This document shows positions 24,384 through 35,695 of a stretch of DNA of 64,000 nucleotides, piece by piece. The position numbers and the translations under genes are program-made. Below the pieces are notes generated by a model. That model worked only from the letters and a program-made list of their open reading frames with translations. It was not told the DNA's origin and searched no databases. The stretch's first letter is position 1, and every line of letters begins with the position of its first letter. Source of the stretch: Pardosa pseudoannulata (Eukaryota > Arthropoda > Arachnida > Araneae > Lycosidae); NCBI GenBank assembly GCA_032207245.1, contig CM063507.1, forward strand, positions 91,328,437 through 91,392,436, written 5' to 3'.

Positions 24384-25003
24384 CCCCTCAGGGGGTTTAC
24401 CTACTTTAGGTAAACACGGGTGTCGCAATCCCGAGGTACCCCAGCGAACTTTAATCTTCTTTCTGTTTCCCCTCCTCTTGTCTCCTACTTTGTCCTTTCC
24501 TTTTCTCCCTCGTTGTGGTTACTTCTTCGGAGGTGAGGGCTTTTCTCGTGATGCTATGTTCCGTTCTAAAACATTCAAAAACCAACCAACCAACCGTTCT
24601 GAACATAGCCTCTCGCGAACTGTTAACTGCCCACGTGTTTGCCGTGCGTGGAGACCCGTGTCCATGGAAATGAGGATCCTGGTAATTGAGGGTATTCCCC
24701 GTGGGGGAAATCATATTTATGGAATTTCCATTTTGGCGGGGAATTTCCAACACGTTGCTTTGGCCTCGGCTTCGTGTAAACGGGAGGTACATACTGGTCC
24801 ACATGTATCAATCGGCTGGTCGATTTTCGGCTCGGACTAAGTGATCGGTGTACTCTCTGGACTGTTGCGTTAAGGGTGGTAGCAGCTTCAGAAGTACCTG
24901 TGACCGTATAGATCCCGGTTAGCACTGGTGCAGGTTTCTGCATCCCCTTGTTGGACTCCGTGGTGGGTGGTGCCGCCGGGGTCTGAACTTAACTCTTTCT
25001 ATC
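24384..25003 (+). promoter_or_regulatory. Structured 5' leader of A4
   Basis: Same series of hairpins as in A3. The fourth hairpin carries a TTCG loop closed by C-G. The fifth hairpin's loop is interrupted by a 26-bp insertion (24568-24593, annotated separately), which makes this leader about 33 nt longer than its relatives. Confidence 0.7.
24561..24600 (+). mobile_element. Micro-insertion of a family A 3' tail with target duplication
   Basis: A4's leader has an insert, AAAACATTC plus AACC repeats, flanked by CCGTTCT on both sides (24561-24567 and 24594-24600). The other leaders have this site once and unbroken. The insert resembles the last 26 nt of family A elements (compare ATAAAACTTCATTC then AACC in A3). 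It is best read as an extreme 5'-truncated retrotransposition event. Confidence 0.8.
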
Positions 25004-26232
25004 ATGGCTTCCTTTCATCCCCCCCAATCCCCTAGTGGGCAACAAAATGTTCCTAACCATAATACTGCTCGATTTATTATCATCAAATGTGCTGACGGAA
25101 ATTTTACGAATGTGTCTCCTTTCCTTATTAATAAATCTATCATAACAGAAATAGGTGAACCTAAGCATATTAAAAAACTTAAATCAGGTGATTTGTTAGT
25201 TGAAGTTTACAATACCTCCCAAGCCAATAAACTTATCAAAATTAGCAAACTTGCTCATATTCCTGTTAAACCGTCTTTTCATAGTACCCTTAATTTCTCT
25301 CGTGGAGTAATTTCTGAACGGGAGATATTCAATGTTACTGATGAAGAAATCATAAGTGAAATGAAAGATCAAGGTGTGTGCGGAGCACGGCGTATCACTG
25401 TGCGACGAGACGGCAAATTAATAAATACCAAACACCTCATCCTAACGTTTAACTCTCCTGTTCTGCCGAATTATGTCGCTTTGGGTTTTTTAAAATGTCC
25501 CGTGCGACCTTTCGTCCCCAACCCTCTTAGATGTTTCCAATGTCAACGCTATGGGCACTCTAAAGTTGCGTGCCGCGGGTCAATTATTTGCGCCAGATGC
25601 GGCCTAGGAGGTCACGAAAGCGAGGGATGCAGTAATGCTTTCAAATGCGTGAACTGCAATGGCGATCACCCTGCCTATTCCAGATCATGCCCAAAATGGG
25701 TTTTAGAAAAAGAAATACAGTCTGTTCGGGTGAAGCAAAATATTCCTTACAATGAAGCCCGGCAAATTATTGAGTCTCGCACTCCAAAAGCAGGCATATC
25801 TTATGCCGCAGCCACACAAAAAATTGTTAAATCCATCGCCATCCAGACAGATCCTGATTTAACTGCCAGTAAACCCATTAACCATCCCCAAATCTCACAA
25901 AATATTAACTCGAAAAGTACAAATACAAATGGAAAAAAAAACCCTCTTCAAACGCAAAACCAGAAATCAATAGAAATAAAATTATTAAAAAAGATTCTTT
26001 CAAGAAACGACTGAAAACTCTTCCTCCCAACCATCCCTTAAGACAAAAACCCATACCACCTGCTGTTAAAATTAAAACTAATATGACACGGACAGACTTT
26101 TTAAAAAAGGATAAACATAGTGACGTCATTTTTGAGGACGAGCCAATCAAAATGTATGTTTCACCGGAAGATAATAGTATAAGTGACTCTTCTTCAGGTT
26201 CCGAGGCGGAGCTTCCTAGCTCCGTCCCTTAG
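25004..26232 (+). pseudogene. ORF1 of A4: CCHC protein, one frameshift
   Basis: Starts MASFHPPQSPSGQQNV and is open to 26014. The three knuckles are complete: CFQCQRYGHSKVAC, CARCGLGGHESEGC and CVNCNGDHPAYSRSC. The downstream Lys/Pro-rich part continues in another frame to a TAG at 26230-26232 (block EPIKMYVSPED as in A3). The shift maps to an A9 run near 25933-25941: one more A would keep one frame throughout. The core RNA-binding part is undamaged. ORF2 begins 35 nt downstream. Confidence 0.85.
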
Positions 26233-26267
26233 TCTCCTCGTTTTTCTCCCCCTTTTTGTTTTTGACC

Positions 26268-29183
26268 ATGGCTCTCTTTTCATGGAACTGTCGTGGGTTT
26301 AAAACACATGTCTCTGATATTAGAGACCTTGTGAATCTTTTCCAGCCGGCTTGTTTTGGTCTTCAAGAGACCCTCCTCGGTGAAAACAAAGCAGCGAAAA
26401 TAAAGCGGTTCAGCACAATTAGGAAAGATCATGTCAGTAACGGCAGGGCTTCTGGTGGCGTTGCCCTTTTTGTGTCTCACGATTACCCTTACTCCCCTCT
26501 CGCCTTACATACAGATTTACAAGCCGTTGCCATTCAAATTAATATTCATGCTCTCGTAACAATATGCAATATTTATCTTCCTCCCAATACAAATATTTCC
26601 CAAAGTTCCCTCAATAAATTAATTAATCAGCTTCCTTTACCTTTCATAATATTTGGTGATTTTAACGGCCATAGCCCTCTCAGGGGTAGCCCTGACACTA
26701 ACCATCGTGGCACTCAGATTGAACAACTGATTTCAGATCATAATTTATGTCTATACAACTCTAACCAAAATACTTACTTTCACTTTTCCAGTAAAACTTT
26801 CCACGCCCTTGATCTTGTTATATGTTCACCTACAATATTTCCTTTTTATAATTTTACAGTTCATTCTGATTTACACAATAGTGATCATTTTCCAATAGCT
26901 TTATCTCCTACTGTCCGTAATAACTGCAGTAAACCTCCGCATTATATTCTTAATTTAGCTAACTGGAGCACCTTTAGAAGTCGCGCCGTCATCACAGAAG
27001 ACATGATTGAGAGTAATAGCATTGATGAAGCTGTTCAAGTAGTGACTGATGCCATTGTTGCCGCTGCTGAAACTGCTATCCCTAAGTCATCAGGGCGTTT
27101 TCAGAAACAAACCAAGCCGTGGTGGAATGAAAACTGCCGGATTGCACAGAGAGACCAAAGACGAGCTTGGTGCAAGTTCCGTCGGTATCCAACGACAGAG
27201 AACCTCACTATCTATAAAAAGTTTAAAGCTGCTTTTAGACGCACCCTTCGTCAAAGCCAGAGAGATTCTTGGGAAAAATACATTCAGGGTATTTCTTGTT
27301 CAACTACAAGTAAACAAATGTGGGATAAAATTAAGCGTTCGTGTGGGCTTTATCAGAGTAATCAGATCCATATTCTGCAGTATAACAATAACACCTTCTC
27401 GTCTGTCAAGGATATTTCAAACGCTATTGCATATACTTTTTCAAACACGTGTTCAAGTTCTGTCCATAACCAATCTTTTCTTAAAATTAAAACCACTGCT
27501 GAGAAAAAGACAATAAAATTTGAAAATAAAACTTACAGACACTATAATAGAAACTTTACTCTGTTTGAATTGAATAAGGCTCTTAGAAGTACCCACAAAA
27601 CCTCGTGTGGTCCAGATAATATCTCCTATGAGATGATTAAAAATATTTCTCTTGATTCTCTGGAAAATATTTTGCGGTTATATAATAGAATATGGCAGGA
27701 ACAGGACTTCCCGTTGTCGTGGAGGAAAGCTTTAATTATCCCAGTCTTAAAACCCGGACAGGATCCCACGAATCCGTTGAGTTACAGACCTATTGCTCTA
27801 ACCAATTGTCTTTGCAAGCTTTTGGAGAAAATGGTTAATGCTCGCCTTGTTTACTTTCTTGAAAAACACCATTGTCTATCTGACCTCCAGAGTGGATTTC
27901 GCAGGGGTAAATCAACAACTGACAATTTGATTGGCCTGGAAAGTAAAATTAGGAACGCTTTTGTGATACGGAACCATCTCGTTACAATTTTTTTCGATAT
28001 TGAAAAAGCCTATGACCGTACTTGGCGGTACGGCATACTTCGCGAGCTTTTTAATCTAAATTTAAGGGGCAATCTCCCCATTTTTATAAGAAATTTTTTA
28101 TCTCATAGGGAATTTAAAGTCCGCATAGGTAATTCACTTTCAGATACTTTTCTCCAAGAGGAGGGCGTACCTCAAGGGAGCGTCTTGAGTGTAACACTTT
28201 TTTTAATTAGCATTAATAACATTTTAAAAGAAATTCCACAATCCGTTAAAGGCTCTCTATATGTGGATGATCTCCACATATCATGTGAAAGTCCCGATAT
28301 GCGTTTTATTGAAAGGCAGTTACAATCAGCTGTTGATAAAATAGTACAATGGTGTGATAAAAATGGTTTTACAATTTCTAAAACTAAGTCCCATGGTGTA
28401 CATTTTTGCCGGAAGCGTATCTTACATCCAGATCCTGAAATCCACCTTGCGGGAGACAAGATTAACATCGTGGAAGAAGCTAAATTTTTAGGCATTATTT
28501 TCGATAGAAAGTTGACTTTTCTGCCTCACATCAAATATCTGAGGAAAAGAAGTGAAAAATCTTTAAACATTCTAAAAGTCCTTTCATCTACTTTTTGGGG
28601 TGCTGATCGTACGTGCCTGTTAAAAATTTTCCGCTCCATCATCCGCTCGAAATTGGATTATGGCTGTGAAGTGTATGGTTCAGCTCGCAAATCTGTTCTT
28701 CATAAGTTGAACTTTATCCACCATTCTGCTCTCCGTTTATGTTCTGGAGCTTTTAGAACCTCACCTATTGATAGTTTATATGTTGATTGTTTTGAGGAAC
28801 CTCTTGATTTTAGGCGCAAAATTTTAAGTCTTCATTACTATTTTAGAACTTCATCCATCACTAATCATCCTGTAAATACTCATAGTTTTAATCCTTATAT
28901 CATGCGTCTATATCAAAATAGACCTTTTTATATCCCTTATTTTCATGTTAGAATCCAGTCAATTTTAAAGGACATTAATTTCGAGAAACCAGACATTATG
29001 GTTGTGAATTATTTTAAACCACCTTGGGAAGAGACGAATTTTAAATTTCTGAATCCTTTTAAGTGTTTTGACAAGGCTTCTACGGCCGATGTTATTTATC
29101 AACAACTTTTTTATTATCATAATCAGAATTTCTCTGGGTATACCCCTATTTTTACTGATGGGTCAAAGTCTGATAATTCCGTG
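26268..29183 (+). pseudogene. ORF2 of A4: EN and RT intact, truncated in RNase H
   Basis: Open without a break from ATG 26268 to the truncation. Endonuclease: [68 protein letters not shown] at about 28258. The connection domain is full length ([16 protein letters not shown]). It ends right after [10 protein letters not shown], the first RNase H motif, so the rest of RNase H and the C-terminal Cys/His motif are gone. The frame then runs into the A5 leader, giving a chimeric end that starts at PLRGF. Endonuclease and RT could still be catalytically sound; the copy lacks a 3' UTR and tail and should not be mobile. Confidence 0.88.
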
Positions 29184-29442
29184 CCCCTCAGGGGGTTTAC
29201 CTACTTTAGGTAAACACGGGTGTCGCAATCCCGAGGTACCCCAGCAAACTTTAATCTTCTTTGCGTTTCCTCTCCTCTTGTCTCCTACTTTATCCTTTCT
29301 TTTTCCCCCTCGCTGTGGTTGCTTCTTCGGAAGTGAGGGCTTTTCTCGTGATGCTATGTTCCGTTCTGAACATAGCCTCTCGCGAACTGTTAACTGCCCA
29401 CGTGTTTGCCGTGCGTGGAGACCCGTGTCCATGGAAATGAGG
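29184..29442 (+). promoter_or_regulatory. Shortened 5' leader of A5
   Basis: Contains all five hairpins of the family leader. The fourth reads GCTTC TTCG GAAGT and the fifth GCTATGTTC/GAACATAGC. It stops after AAATGAGG, where other leaders continue for 300 nt or more. Its substitutions are closer to A3 and A4 (CCATGG) than to A7 and A9 (CCCCGG). Confidence 0.7.
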
Positions 29443-29486
29443 CTGTTTTCCGGCGCACCTTACGGAAAAGTCAAAGAGACTCGTGG

Positions 29487-32153
29487 ATGAAATATATTAA
29501 TAGCATTTCTTCTACAGTCAGCAGTAAACAATTATGGGATAAAGTTAAACGTGCATCCGGACATTTCCCAAATAACCAAATTAACATTCTCCAGTATAAA
29601 AATAATACTATCTCTTCCGTAAAAGATATAGCAAACACAATAGCTACAGTCTTCAGTGACATTTGTTCAAGCAATAGTTACCAGTCTAATTTCAATAAAA
29701 TCAAACTAGCTACTGAGAAAAAGTTTTTAAACTTCAAAACCAGAACTCAACTACCTTATAATAGTAATTTCACCCCATATGAATTAAATGAAGCTTTACG
29801 TAACACCCACAACTCAGCTACTGGCCCTGACAATATTTCTTATGTTATGCTTAAAAACCTGTCTCCAGATTCTCTAAAGAACCTACTTCATTTATATAAT
29901 AGAATTTGGCATGAACAAACCTTTCCATCTTCCTGGAGAATGGCCACCATTATTCCCATCTTGAAACCGAACAAGGATCCTAAGAACCCAATGAACTACC
30001 GCCCCATCGCTCTCACTAACTGTTTGTGCAAGATCTTAGAAAAAATGGTAAATGCCCGTCTGGTTTTTTTCCTGGAATGTAATCGCCTATTGTCTCTTTT
30101 TCAAAGCGGGTTTCGCCGTGGCAGATCCACAATTGATAATATTGTTGATTTAGAGAGCAAAATTCGGAACGCCTTTGTAAAAAATCATCATCTTGTTTCT
30201 ATTTTTATCGACATTGAGAAGGCATATGACCGTACGTGGAGATACGGCATATTGCAGAATCTTTACAACTTTGACTTAAGGGGTAACCTGCCAATTTTTA
30301 TCAAAAATTTTTTACATCTCCGGGAGTTTAAGGTCCGGATTGGAAATGTTTTTTCTGATGTTTTTATTCAGGAGGAGGGTGTGCCACAAGGTAGTGTCCT
30401 CAGTGTCACACTTTTTAATGTCGCCATTGATAGCATTTTAAAAGTAATTCCTTCTTGTGTGAAAGGAAATCTGTATGTTGATGACATCCATATTTGTTGT
30501 GAAGGCGCGGATATGCGTTTTGTTGTCAGGCAACTCCAAGCTGCAGTCAATAAGATCCTTAATTGGTCCAACGAGAGAGGTTTTACTATTTCGAAAACGA
30601 AAACATCATGCATTCATTTTACCCGAAAACGTGGTATCCAACCAGATCCTGAAATTTATATCGAAGGGAACCCAATAAATGTTCTGAACCAAGTAAAATT
30701 CTTGGGTATAACCTTCGACCGTAAACTTTCTTTTTTACCCCACGTTATGGACTTGCGAAAAAGATGTGAGAAGTCTCTTAATCTTTTAAAAGTTCTCTCG
30801 AGTACCTTTTGGGGAGCAGACAGACAATCACTTTTGAAAATTTATCGAGCACTCATTCGCTCCAGACTTGACTATGGTTGTGTGGTCTATGGTTCAGCTA
30901 GGAAATCCGTCCTAGAAAAACTGAACTTTGTTCACCATTCTGCTCTACGACTTTGCTCAGGAGCGTTCAGAACCTCCCCTGTGAAAAGTTTATACGTAGA
31001 CTACTACGATGAACCTCTTAATCTAAGACGAAAATTTTTATCCCTTTGTTATTTTTTTAAAATTTCATCCATTGCACATCATCCTGTAAATAATCATAAT
31101 TTTAATCATTACCTTAAGCGCTTATATTCAGCTAGGCCTTCCTGTATTCTCCCTTTTCACCAGAGGATCAAAAATACTATGGACGAAATTGGATTTTTTA
31201 ACTGTGATATTTTAAGAACTGACAATTTTATATCTCCTTGGAATGTTTCCGATTTTACCTTTCTTAATCCTTTTAAAAATTTTGACAAAGGGTTTACCCC
31301 TGATATTATTTACTATCAATTTTTTAATGACCACAGAGAAATGTACTCTAATTTTACACCTGTTTTTACTGACGGCTCTAAACAAGGCGATTTTGTGGGT
31401 TGCGCTTTTGTAATTGAGGATAATATATTTAGTTATCGACTGCATTCTGCGCTCTCTATTTATACAGCAGAAATTTTAGCCATTTTTAAAGGCTTGGAAG
31501 AACTGTCGCATCGTCAGAAAGGTAATTTTATTTTTTACTCTGACTCGAAAAGCGTGTTACAATCTTTTTCTACTCCAAGGTACGACAGTCATCCTCTAAT
31601 ATTTCAGGTCCTCAACCTTATCGAAAATCTAAGATCTGTGGGGTTTAGAATTCTTTTCAGCTGGGTTCCGTCCCACATGGGAATTAAAGGAAATGAGGAT
31701 GCTGACAAAGCAGCAAAAGCTGCTACTCAACTCTGTGATACGCCTTTGCCTTTTTGCGATATAAAAAAATATATAAAAAATCTTCTGTATAAGAAGTGGC
31801 AGGATTCATGGAATGGAACGACCGATAACAAGTTGCGTGCCATTAAATCGAATATTGAAAAGTGGAACACATTAACATCTAGAAGACTTGATGTTATTGT
31901 CACTCGCCTCCGGATTGGTCATACGCGTTTCACCCACCGTCATCTTCTACTCGGAGAATCTGCTCCAGTTTGCAATCACTGCAATACAGCAATCTCCGTA
32001 AAGCATGTTCTCATTGATTGTCCCCTTTTTAAAAAACATCGTGTTCAATATTTTAACTCTTCATCTATTCATATTGAAAATATTTTAAATAATCCACCTC
32101 ATCGTAATCTATTTCTGTTTTTAAAAGACATAGGTTTTTATTCTCACATCTGA
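29487..32153 (+). CDS. A5 RT-RNase H protein without endonuclease
   Basis: 888 codons from the first ATG. The frame is open back to 29406 but only through non-ATG codons. RT motifs: [25 protein letters not shown] and YVDD at about residue 330 (variant YVDDIHICC). RNase H begins with FTDGSKQGDF (Asp at about residue 629), then TAEILAIFKGLEEL, YSDSKS and WVPSHMGIKGNE. The C-terminal Cys/His motif is CNHCN...HVLIDC. No internal stop is present. With no endonuclease or ORF1 the copy is not autonomous, yet the RT frame is clean. This could be youth rather than selection, because the sequence is almost identical to A9. Whether it is translated is unknown. Confidence 0.8.
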   Translation: MKYINSISSTVSSKQLWDKVKRASGHFPNNQINILQYKNNTISSVKDIANTIATVFSDICSSNSYQSNFNKIKLATEKKFLNFKTRTQLPYNSNFTPYELNEALRNTHNSATGPDNISYVMLKNLSPDSLKNLLHLYNRIWHEQTFPSSWRMATIIPILKPNKDPKNPMNYRPIALTNCLCKILEKMVNARLVFFLECNRLLSLFQSGFRRGRSTIDNIVDLESKIRNAFVKNHHLVSIFIDIEKAYDRTWRYGILQNLYNFDLRGNLPIFIKNFLHLREFKVRIGNVFSDVFIQEEGVPQGSVLSVTLFNVAIDSILKVIPSCVKGNLYVDDIHICCEGADMRFVVRQLQAAVNKILNWSNERGFTISKTKTSCIHFTRKRGIQPDPEIYIEGNPINVLNQVKFLGITFDRKLSFLPHVMDLRKRCEKSLNLLKVLSSTFWGADRQSLLKIYRALIRSRLDYGCVVYGSARKSVLEKLNFVHHSALRLCSGAFRTSPVKSLYVDYYDEPLNLRRKFLSLCYFFKISSIAHHPVNNHNFNHYLKRLYSARPSCILPFHQRIKNTMDEIGFFNCDILRTDNFISPWNVSDFTFLNPFKNFDKGFTPDIIYYQFFNDHREMYSNFTPVFTDGSKQGDFVGCAFVIEDNIFSYRLHSALSIYTAEILAIFKGLEELSHRQKGNFIFYSDSKSVLQSFSTPRYDSHPLIFQVLNLIENLRSVGFRILFSWVPSHMGIKGNEDADKAAKAATQLCDTPLPFCDIKKYIKNLLYKKWQDSWNGTTDNKLRAIKSNIEKWNTLTSRRLDVIVTRLRIGHTRFTHRHLLLGESAPVCNHCNTAISVKHVLIDCPLFKKHRVQYFNSSSIHIENILNNPPHRNLFLFLKDIGFYSHI

Positions 32154-32308
32154 ATTTTATACCTCATCGCTGGTTTTTACTTTTGATCGTATCTTCTCTA
32201 CACTGCTTTTGCATTTTTACCTTGTTCCTTTTATCTATATGTTCCTTTTATCATCGTTCTATAGCTGTTTGTTTTGGTTCGTTGTAGAATAATTTTTAAC
32301 TATTTGTT

Positions 32309-32341
32309 TGGCACAATATGTCCCACGAGGACTCAGTGCCA
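32309..32341 (+). promoter_or_regulatory. 3' UTR stem-loop of A5
   Basis: TGGCAC (32309-32314) pairs with GTGCCA (32336-32341), with inner GTCC/GGAC. The tail of AACC/AAACC repeats ends at about 32370. Confidence 0.75.
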
Positions 32342-32370
32342 TTAAACTCCATACAACCAAACAACCAACC

Positions 32371-35300
32371 ACATAGTTATATTTTGTTTCACGGGCAAGA
32401 TAGGCCTCGTGCGTGTATATTAGCACATAGAAATATAAGATGTATCGGTTTATATACATCAAGGGATATAATTTTAATTAATATACAAACGAATTCAAAG
32501 GAATTCATTTTTATGTCGGTGTATTGTTCACCAAGTGAAGAGATTGATGTCAATCTTGACATCATAAATAATCTATTAATTAAATACAATAATATTCCTG
32601 TCTTGATTTTAGGTGACTTTAATGCAAAGTCTACCATTTGGGGAAGGCACCCTCTGGATGCAAGAGGAGATAAACTTTTAAATCTTATATCGAATCACAA
32701 TATTGTGATTTATAATGATAAAGATTCTCTACCTACCTACTATTCGGTTAGAGGCAGTAGTTGGATAGACCTTGCTTTAAGTAGAGACTTTGGGGACATG
32801 GTAATTTATATGAGAGTACTTGATAAAATTACAGCAAGTGACCACAATATGATAGATAGATATTTTAGAGTTGGAACATAATAATAATAATAATAAAATT
32901 AGATACCATAAACTTAATTGGCTTCAGTTTAAAATGGATCTTTATAACCATTTTGAATATTATTATTTAAATAGGAATGGTAAATTGTATTTGGATAATA
33001 CAATTAAGGAAATTCAAGATCAGGTATATGAGATTGCGAAAACTAATGAGAGAAAAAAGTTGAATAAGAGATAGAGGAATGCCCCCTGGTGGAGTGACGA
33101 ACTTAGAATTCAGAGAAGTATGGTGCGAGCTCTTAGGAGGAAGTATCAGAAAGAAACTGATATTGAAATTAGGAATGAAAGAAAGGTTAAATATAGAAAA
33201 AACTTAGCTTTATATAAGAAAGCGATTATAACAGCAAAACGTGAAGAATTTAGGAATTTCGTCACTCACACCTTAAATCAGGGTAAATATCACGATATAA
33301 TGGATTTTGTAATGAAAAGTAGGATAGCTCCTAGTAGCTCAGTTTTTCGAATTAGTGACTTAGAGGATTCTAAGAATCTTGATGAGACTACGAAATTTAT
33401 CATGGAAGGACACTTTACTTACAGTGATGAGGAAATTTATAATGAAATTGATGAAGAACATATTTATGATCCTATTAAGGATATAGAAATAGAGAACATA
33501 TTTAATGATATGAAAAAGGATAAAGCTCCGGGCTATGACGGAATTATATATGAAGCATATAGGGAATTATACTATGCGAATAAAAAGTTAATTCTTAGTC
33601 TATACAATTATTGTTTAAATATTGGGTATTTTCCAAAGCCCTGGAAAATTGCTAAGATTAAACTTTGTTTAAAGAGTGGCAGAGACCCTCATAGAGTCTA
33701 TGCATATCGACCAATTAGCCTTCTCCCAGTTATGGGTAAGATTTTTGATAAAATTTTAACTAATAGGTTAGATTACTATTTAGAGAAGGACGTTTATAGC
33801 GATCTTCAATTTGGTTTTAGGAAACGTAAGTCGACAATCTTAGCTTTACGGAACGTTATGGACTTTATAAATAATGCTAGGAATGAAGGTATGATTACTA
33901 TGCTTGTCACCTTAGATATTAAAGGTGCTTTCGATAAAGTAAAGTGGAATATAATTAGGGAAAAACTTAATAATTTGAATATTCCCTTATATTTGAAATC
34001 TTGCATTAATTCATTTATAAACGATAGGAAAGTCATACGTGATAATTACGAATCTTTATATAATAATGGAGTCCCACAGGGGTCGAGTTTGGGACCGAAA
34101 CTTTGGTTAATAGTCATTAATGACTTACTAATGAAAAGTGATAATTGTACTATTCAAGCATATGCGGACGATCTATGCATATTAATTAAGGCTAAAGTCC
34201 AATCGCATTTTAAGGACATATTTCACCCAATTGCTGAAAGAATAAGCGATTGGATGAACGTTTGTGGTCTCACTCTTAGTGAGGATAAATGTAATTACAC
34301 ACTTATTAGGTATGGTGGCAATATAAAATCTTATCCTTCAATTAGAATTGCAAATATTAAGTTAAAGTACAAGAAAGAAGTAAAATATTTGGGTGTTATT
34401 ATAGATAATAAAACCACTTGGACAAAACATTTACATTTTATGAAAGAAAAGATACTTAACCAAATAGTTAAGTTAAATGGTATCAGTCGTATAAAATGGG
34501 CATTGATGCTAGGCATCTGAAAAGTATTTATAATAATATTTTAGAGAAGCAGATTACGTACGGTACTGAAGTATGGTACAGAGGTACTGTGAGGGTATAT
34601 AATCTATTAAGTTCAATTCAGAGAATAATTCTCTTGAAAATAACTAAAGCTTATAGTACTGCACCTACGTCGGCTCTACAGGTGCTGGGTGGCATTGTTC
34701 CCATAGATTTAATATGTGAGGAAAAGCAAAAATTATTTAATTTAAAATACAATGAGAGTGAAATAGTTATAGATAATAAAAACATAACATACAATGACAT
34801 TGATTGGGATCATTTTTATAATAATCCTCCTTGGAATGCTTTTAGGATAAATTGGAGAAAATCTGACTTAGAGATTAAGAGTATAATGATATACACTGAT
34901 GGATCAAAATTAAATAAGCAGGCAGGATTTGCTTTTATAGTTATAATGGACACTAAAGTAATTTATAAGGGTAGTTATAAAGTTAGTGATAATAGTACCG
35001 TATATAAAACTGAGTTAATGGCTATTGCTAAGGCTATTGATTATGTACAAAGTAATAACTTACATAATGTATATATTAGGTCTGATTCTCTTTCAGCTCT
35101 TCAGGCTATAGGCGGTGAAACCAATAATACTCTGGTATATGATATAAGAATGAAAATTAAAAACTCTGAGTTGAATATAAATCTAGAATGGGTGAAGGCC
35201 CATGTGGGTGAAGAATACAACGAATTGGTAGATAACTTGGCTAAGGAAGCTACTAAAAGTGAGAATGTAGACTTTGAAGTAAAGTGGTCTTACAGTCAGA

Positions 35301-35695
35301 TTAAGAAGATGTTGCATCTCCAGACTATAAAGAAATGGCAAGAAAAATGGGATGACGGTATTACAGGAAGAAATACATATAACTTCTTTCCTATTGTAAG
35401 TGAAAGAAGAATAGAAGGGAACTTTTATATTAACCAAATCTATACGGGTCATGGTGCTATACCTTCACATCAATCACGATTTTTTGGGAAGACGACAAGG
35501 TGTTGGTGCAACAAGGATGATGGAAATATAAAGCATTTAATTTATTATTGTGAACTTGTTGAACATATAAGGTGTATTTATTTTCCTGTTAATTATCAGC
35601 AAGTAGCTGTTAATAAACTTTGTAACTCGGCAAAGTCTCGCCGAGGTTTAGTCTTAATAATTGAATATTATGTAAAACTGTCATTAGACAGTTAA
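32371..35695 (+). pseudogene. ORF2 of B1: partial endonuclease, RT (YADD), RNase H; broken
   Basis: Endonuclease remnant 32371-32870: MSVYCSPSEEID, LILGDFNAKSTIWG, SWIDLALS, KITASDHNMI. An ATA/AAT-repeat patch at 32878-32900 disturbs the frame. A TAG at about 33072 interrupts the linker just before APWW. The RT spans 33120-34520, with KAPGYDGI, YRPISLLPVMGKIFDK, DIKGAFDKVKWN, NGVPQGSSLG and YADD at about 34161. A one-base break in a G run near 34499 leads into the frame to 35695. RNase H there has IYTDGSKLN, TELMAIAKAIDYV, RSDSLSALQAI and WVKAHVGEEYNE. A C-terminal Cys/His pattern, CWCNKDDGNIKHLIYYC, follows. RT and RNase H active-site residues remain. The RNase H and CCHC partner protein (seen in B2) again suggest the I/R1/Loa side of the LINE tree. 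Confidence 0.85.

Larger units (their letters stand above)
24384..29183 (+). mobile_element. A4: family A element, 3'-truncated where A5 begins
   Basis: Begins with the family leader directly after GCGCCCCAG of array 2. It has ORF1 (25004-26232, one frameshift) and ORF2 from 26268. It stops in the first RNase H motif at 29183, where the A5 leader starts. The missing 3' part is not found after A5, so simple nesting does not explain the arrangement; a later deletion or rearrangement is needed. Confidence 0.88.
29184..32370 (+). mobile_element. A5: internally deleted family A element (leader joined to RT)
   Basis: Has a proper 5' end (CCCCTCAGGGGG) and a proper 3' end (stem-loop 32309-32341, AACC-type tail to 32370). 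The leader is joined at 29442/29443 to the region between endonuclease and RT, so the last part of the leader, ORF1 and the endonuclease are absent. The RT side matches A9 at all but about two of some 515 comparable positions. Measured on A9, the deleted segment would be 60896-63484, starting GT and ending AG. This fits a retrotransposed, spliced RNA, although a template switch or deletion remains possible. Confidence 0.85.

Noticed and set aside
29406..29486. An N-terminal extension of the A5 RT protein starting in the leader
   Set aside because: The frame is open but begins only at a TTG codon. The first ATG is 29487, so the extension is unsupported.
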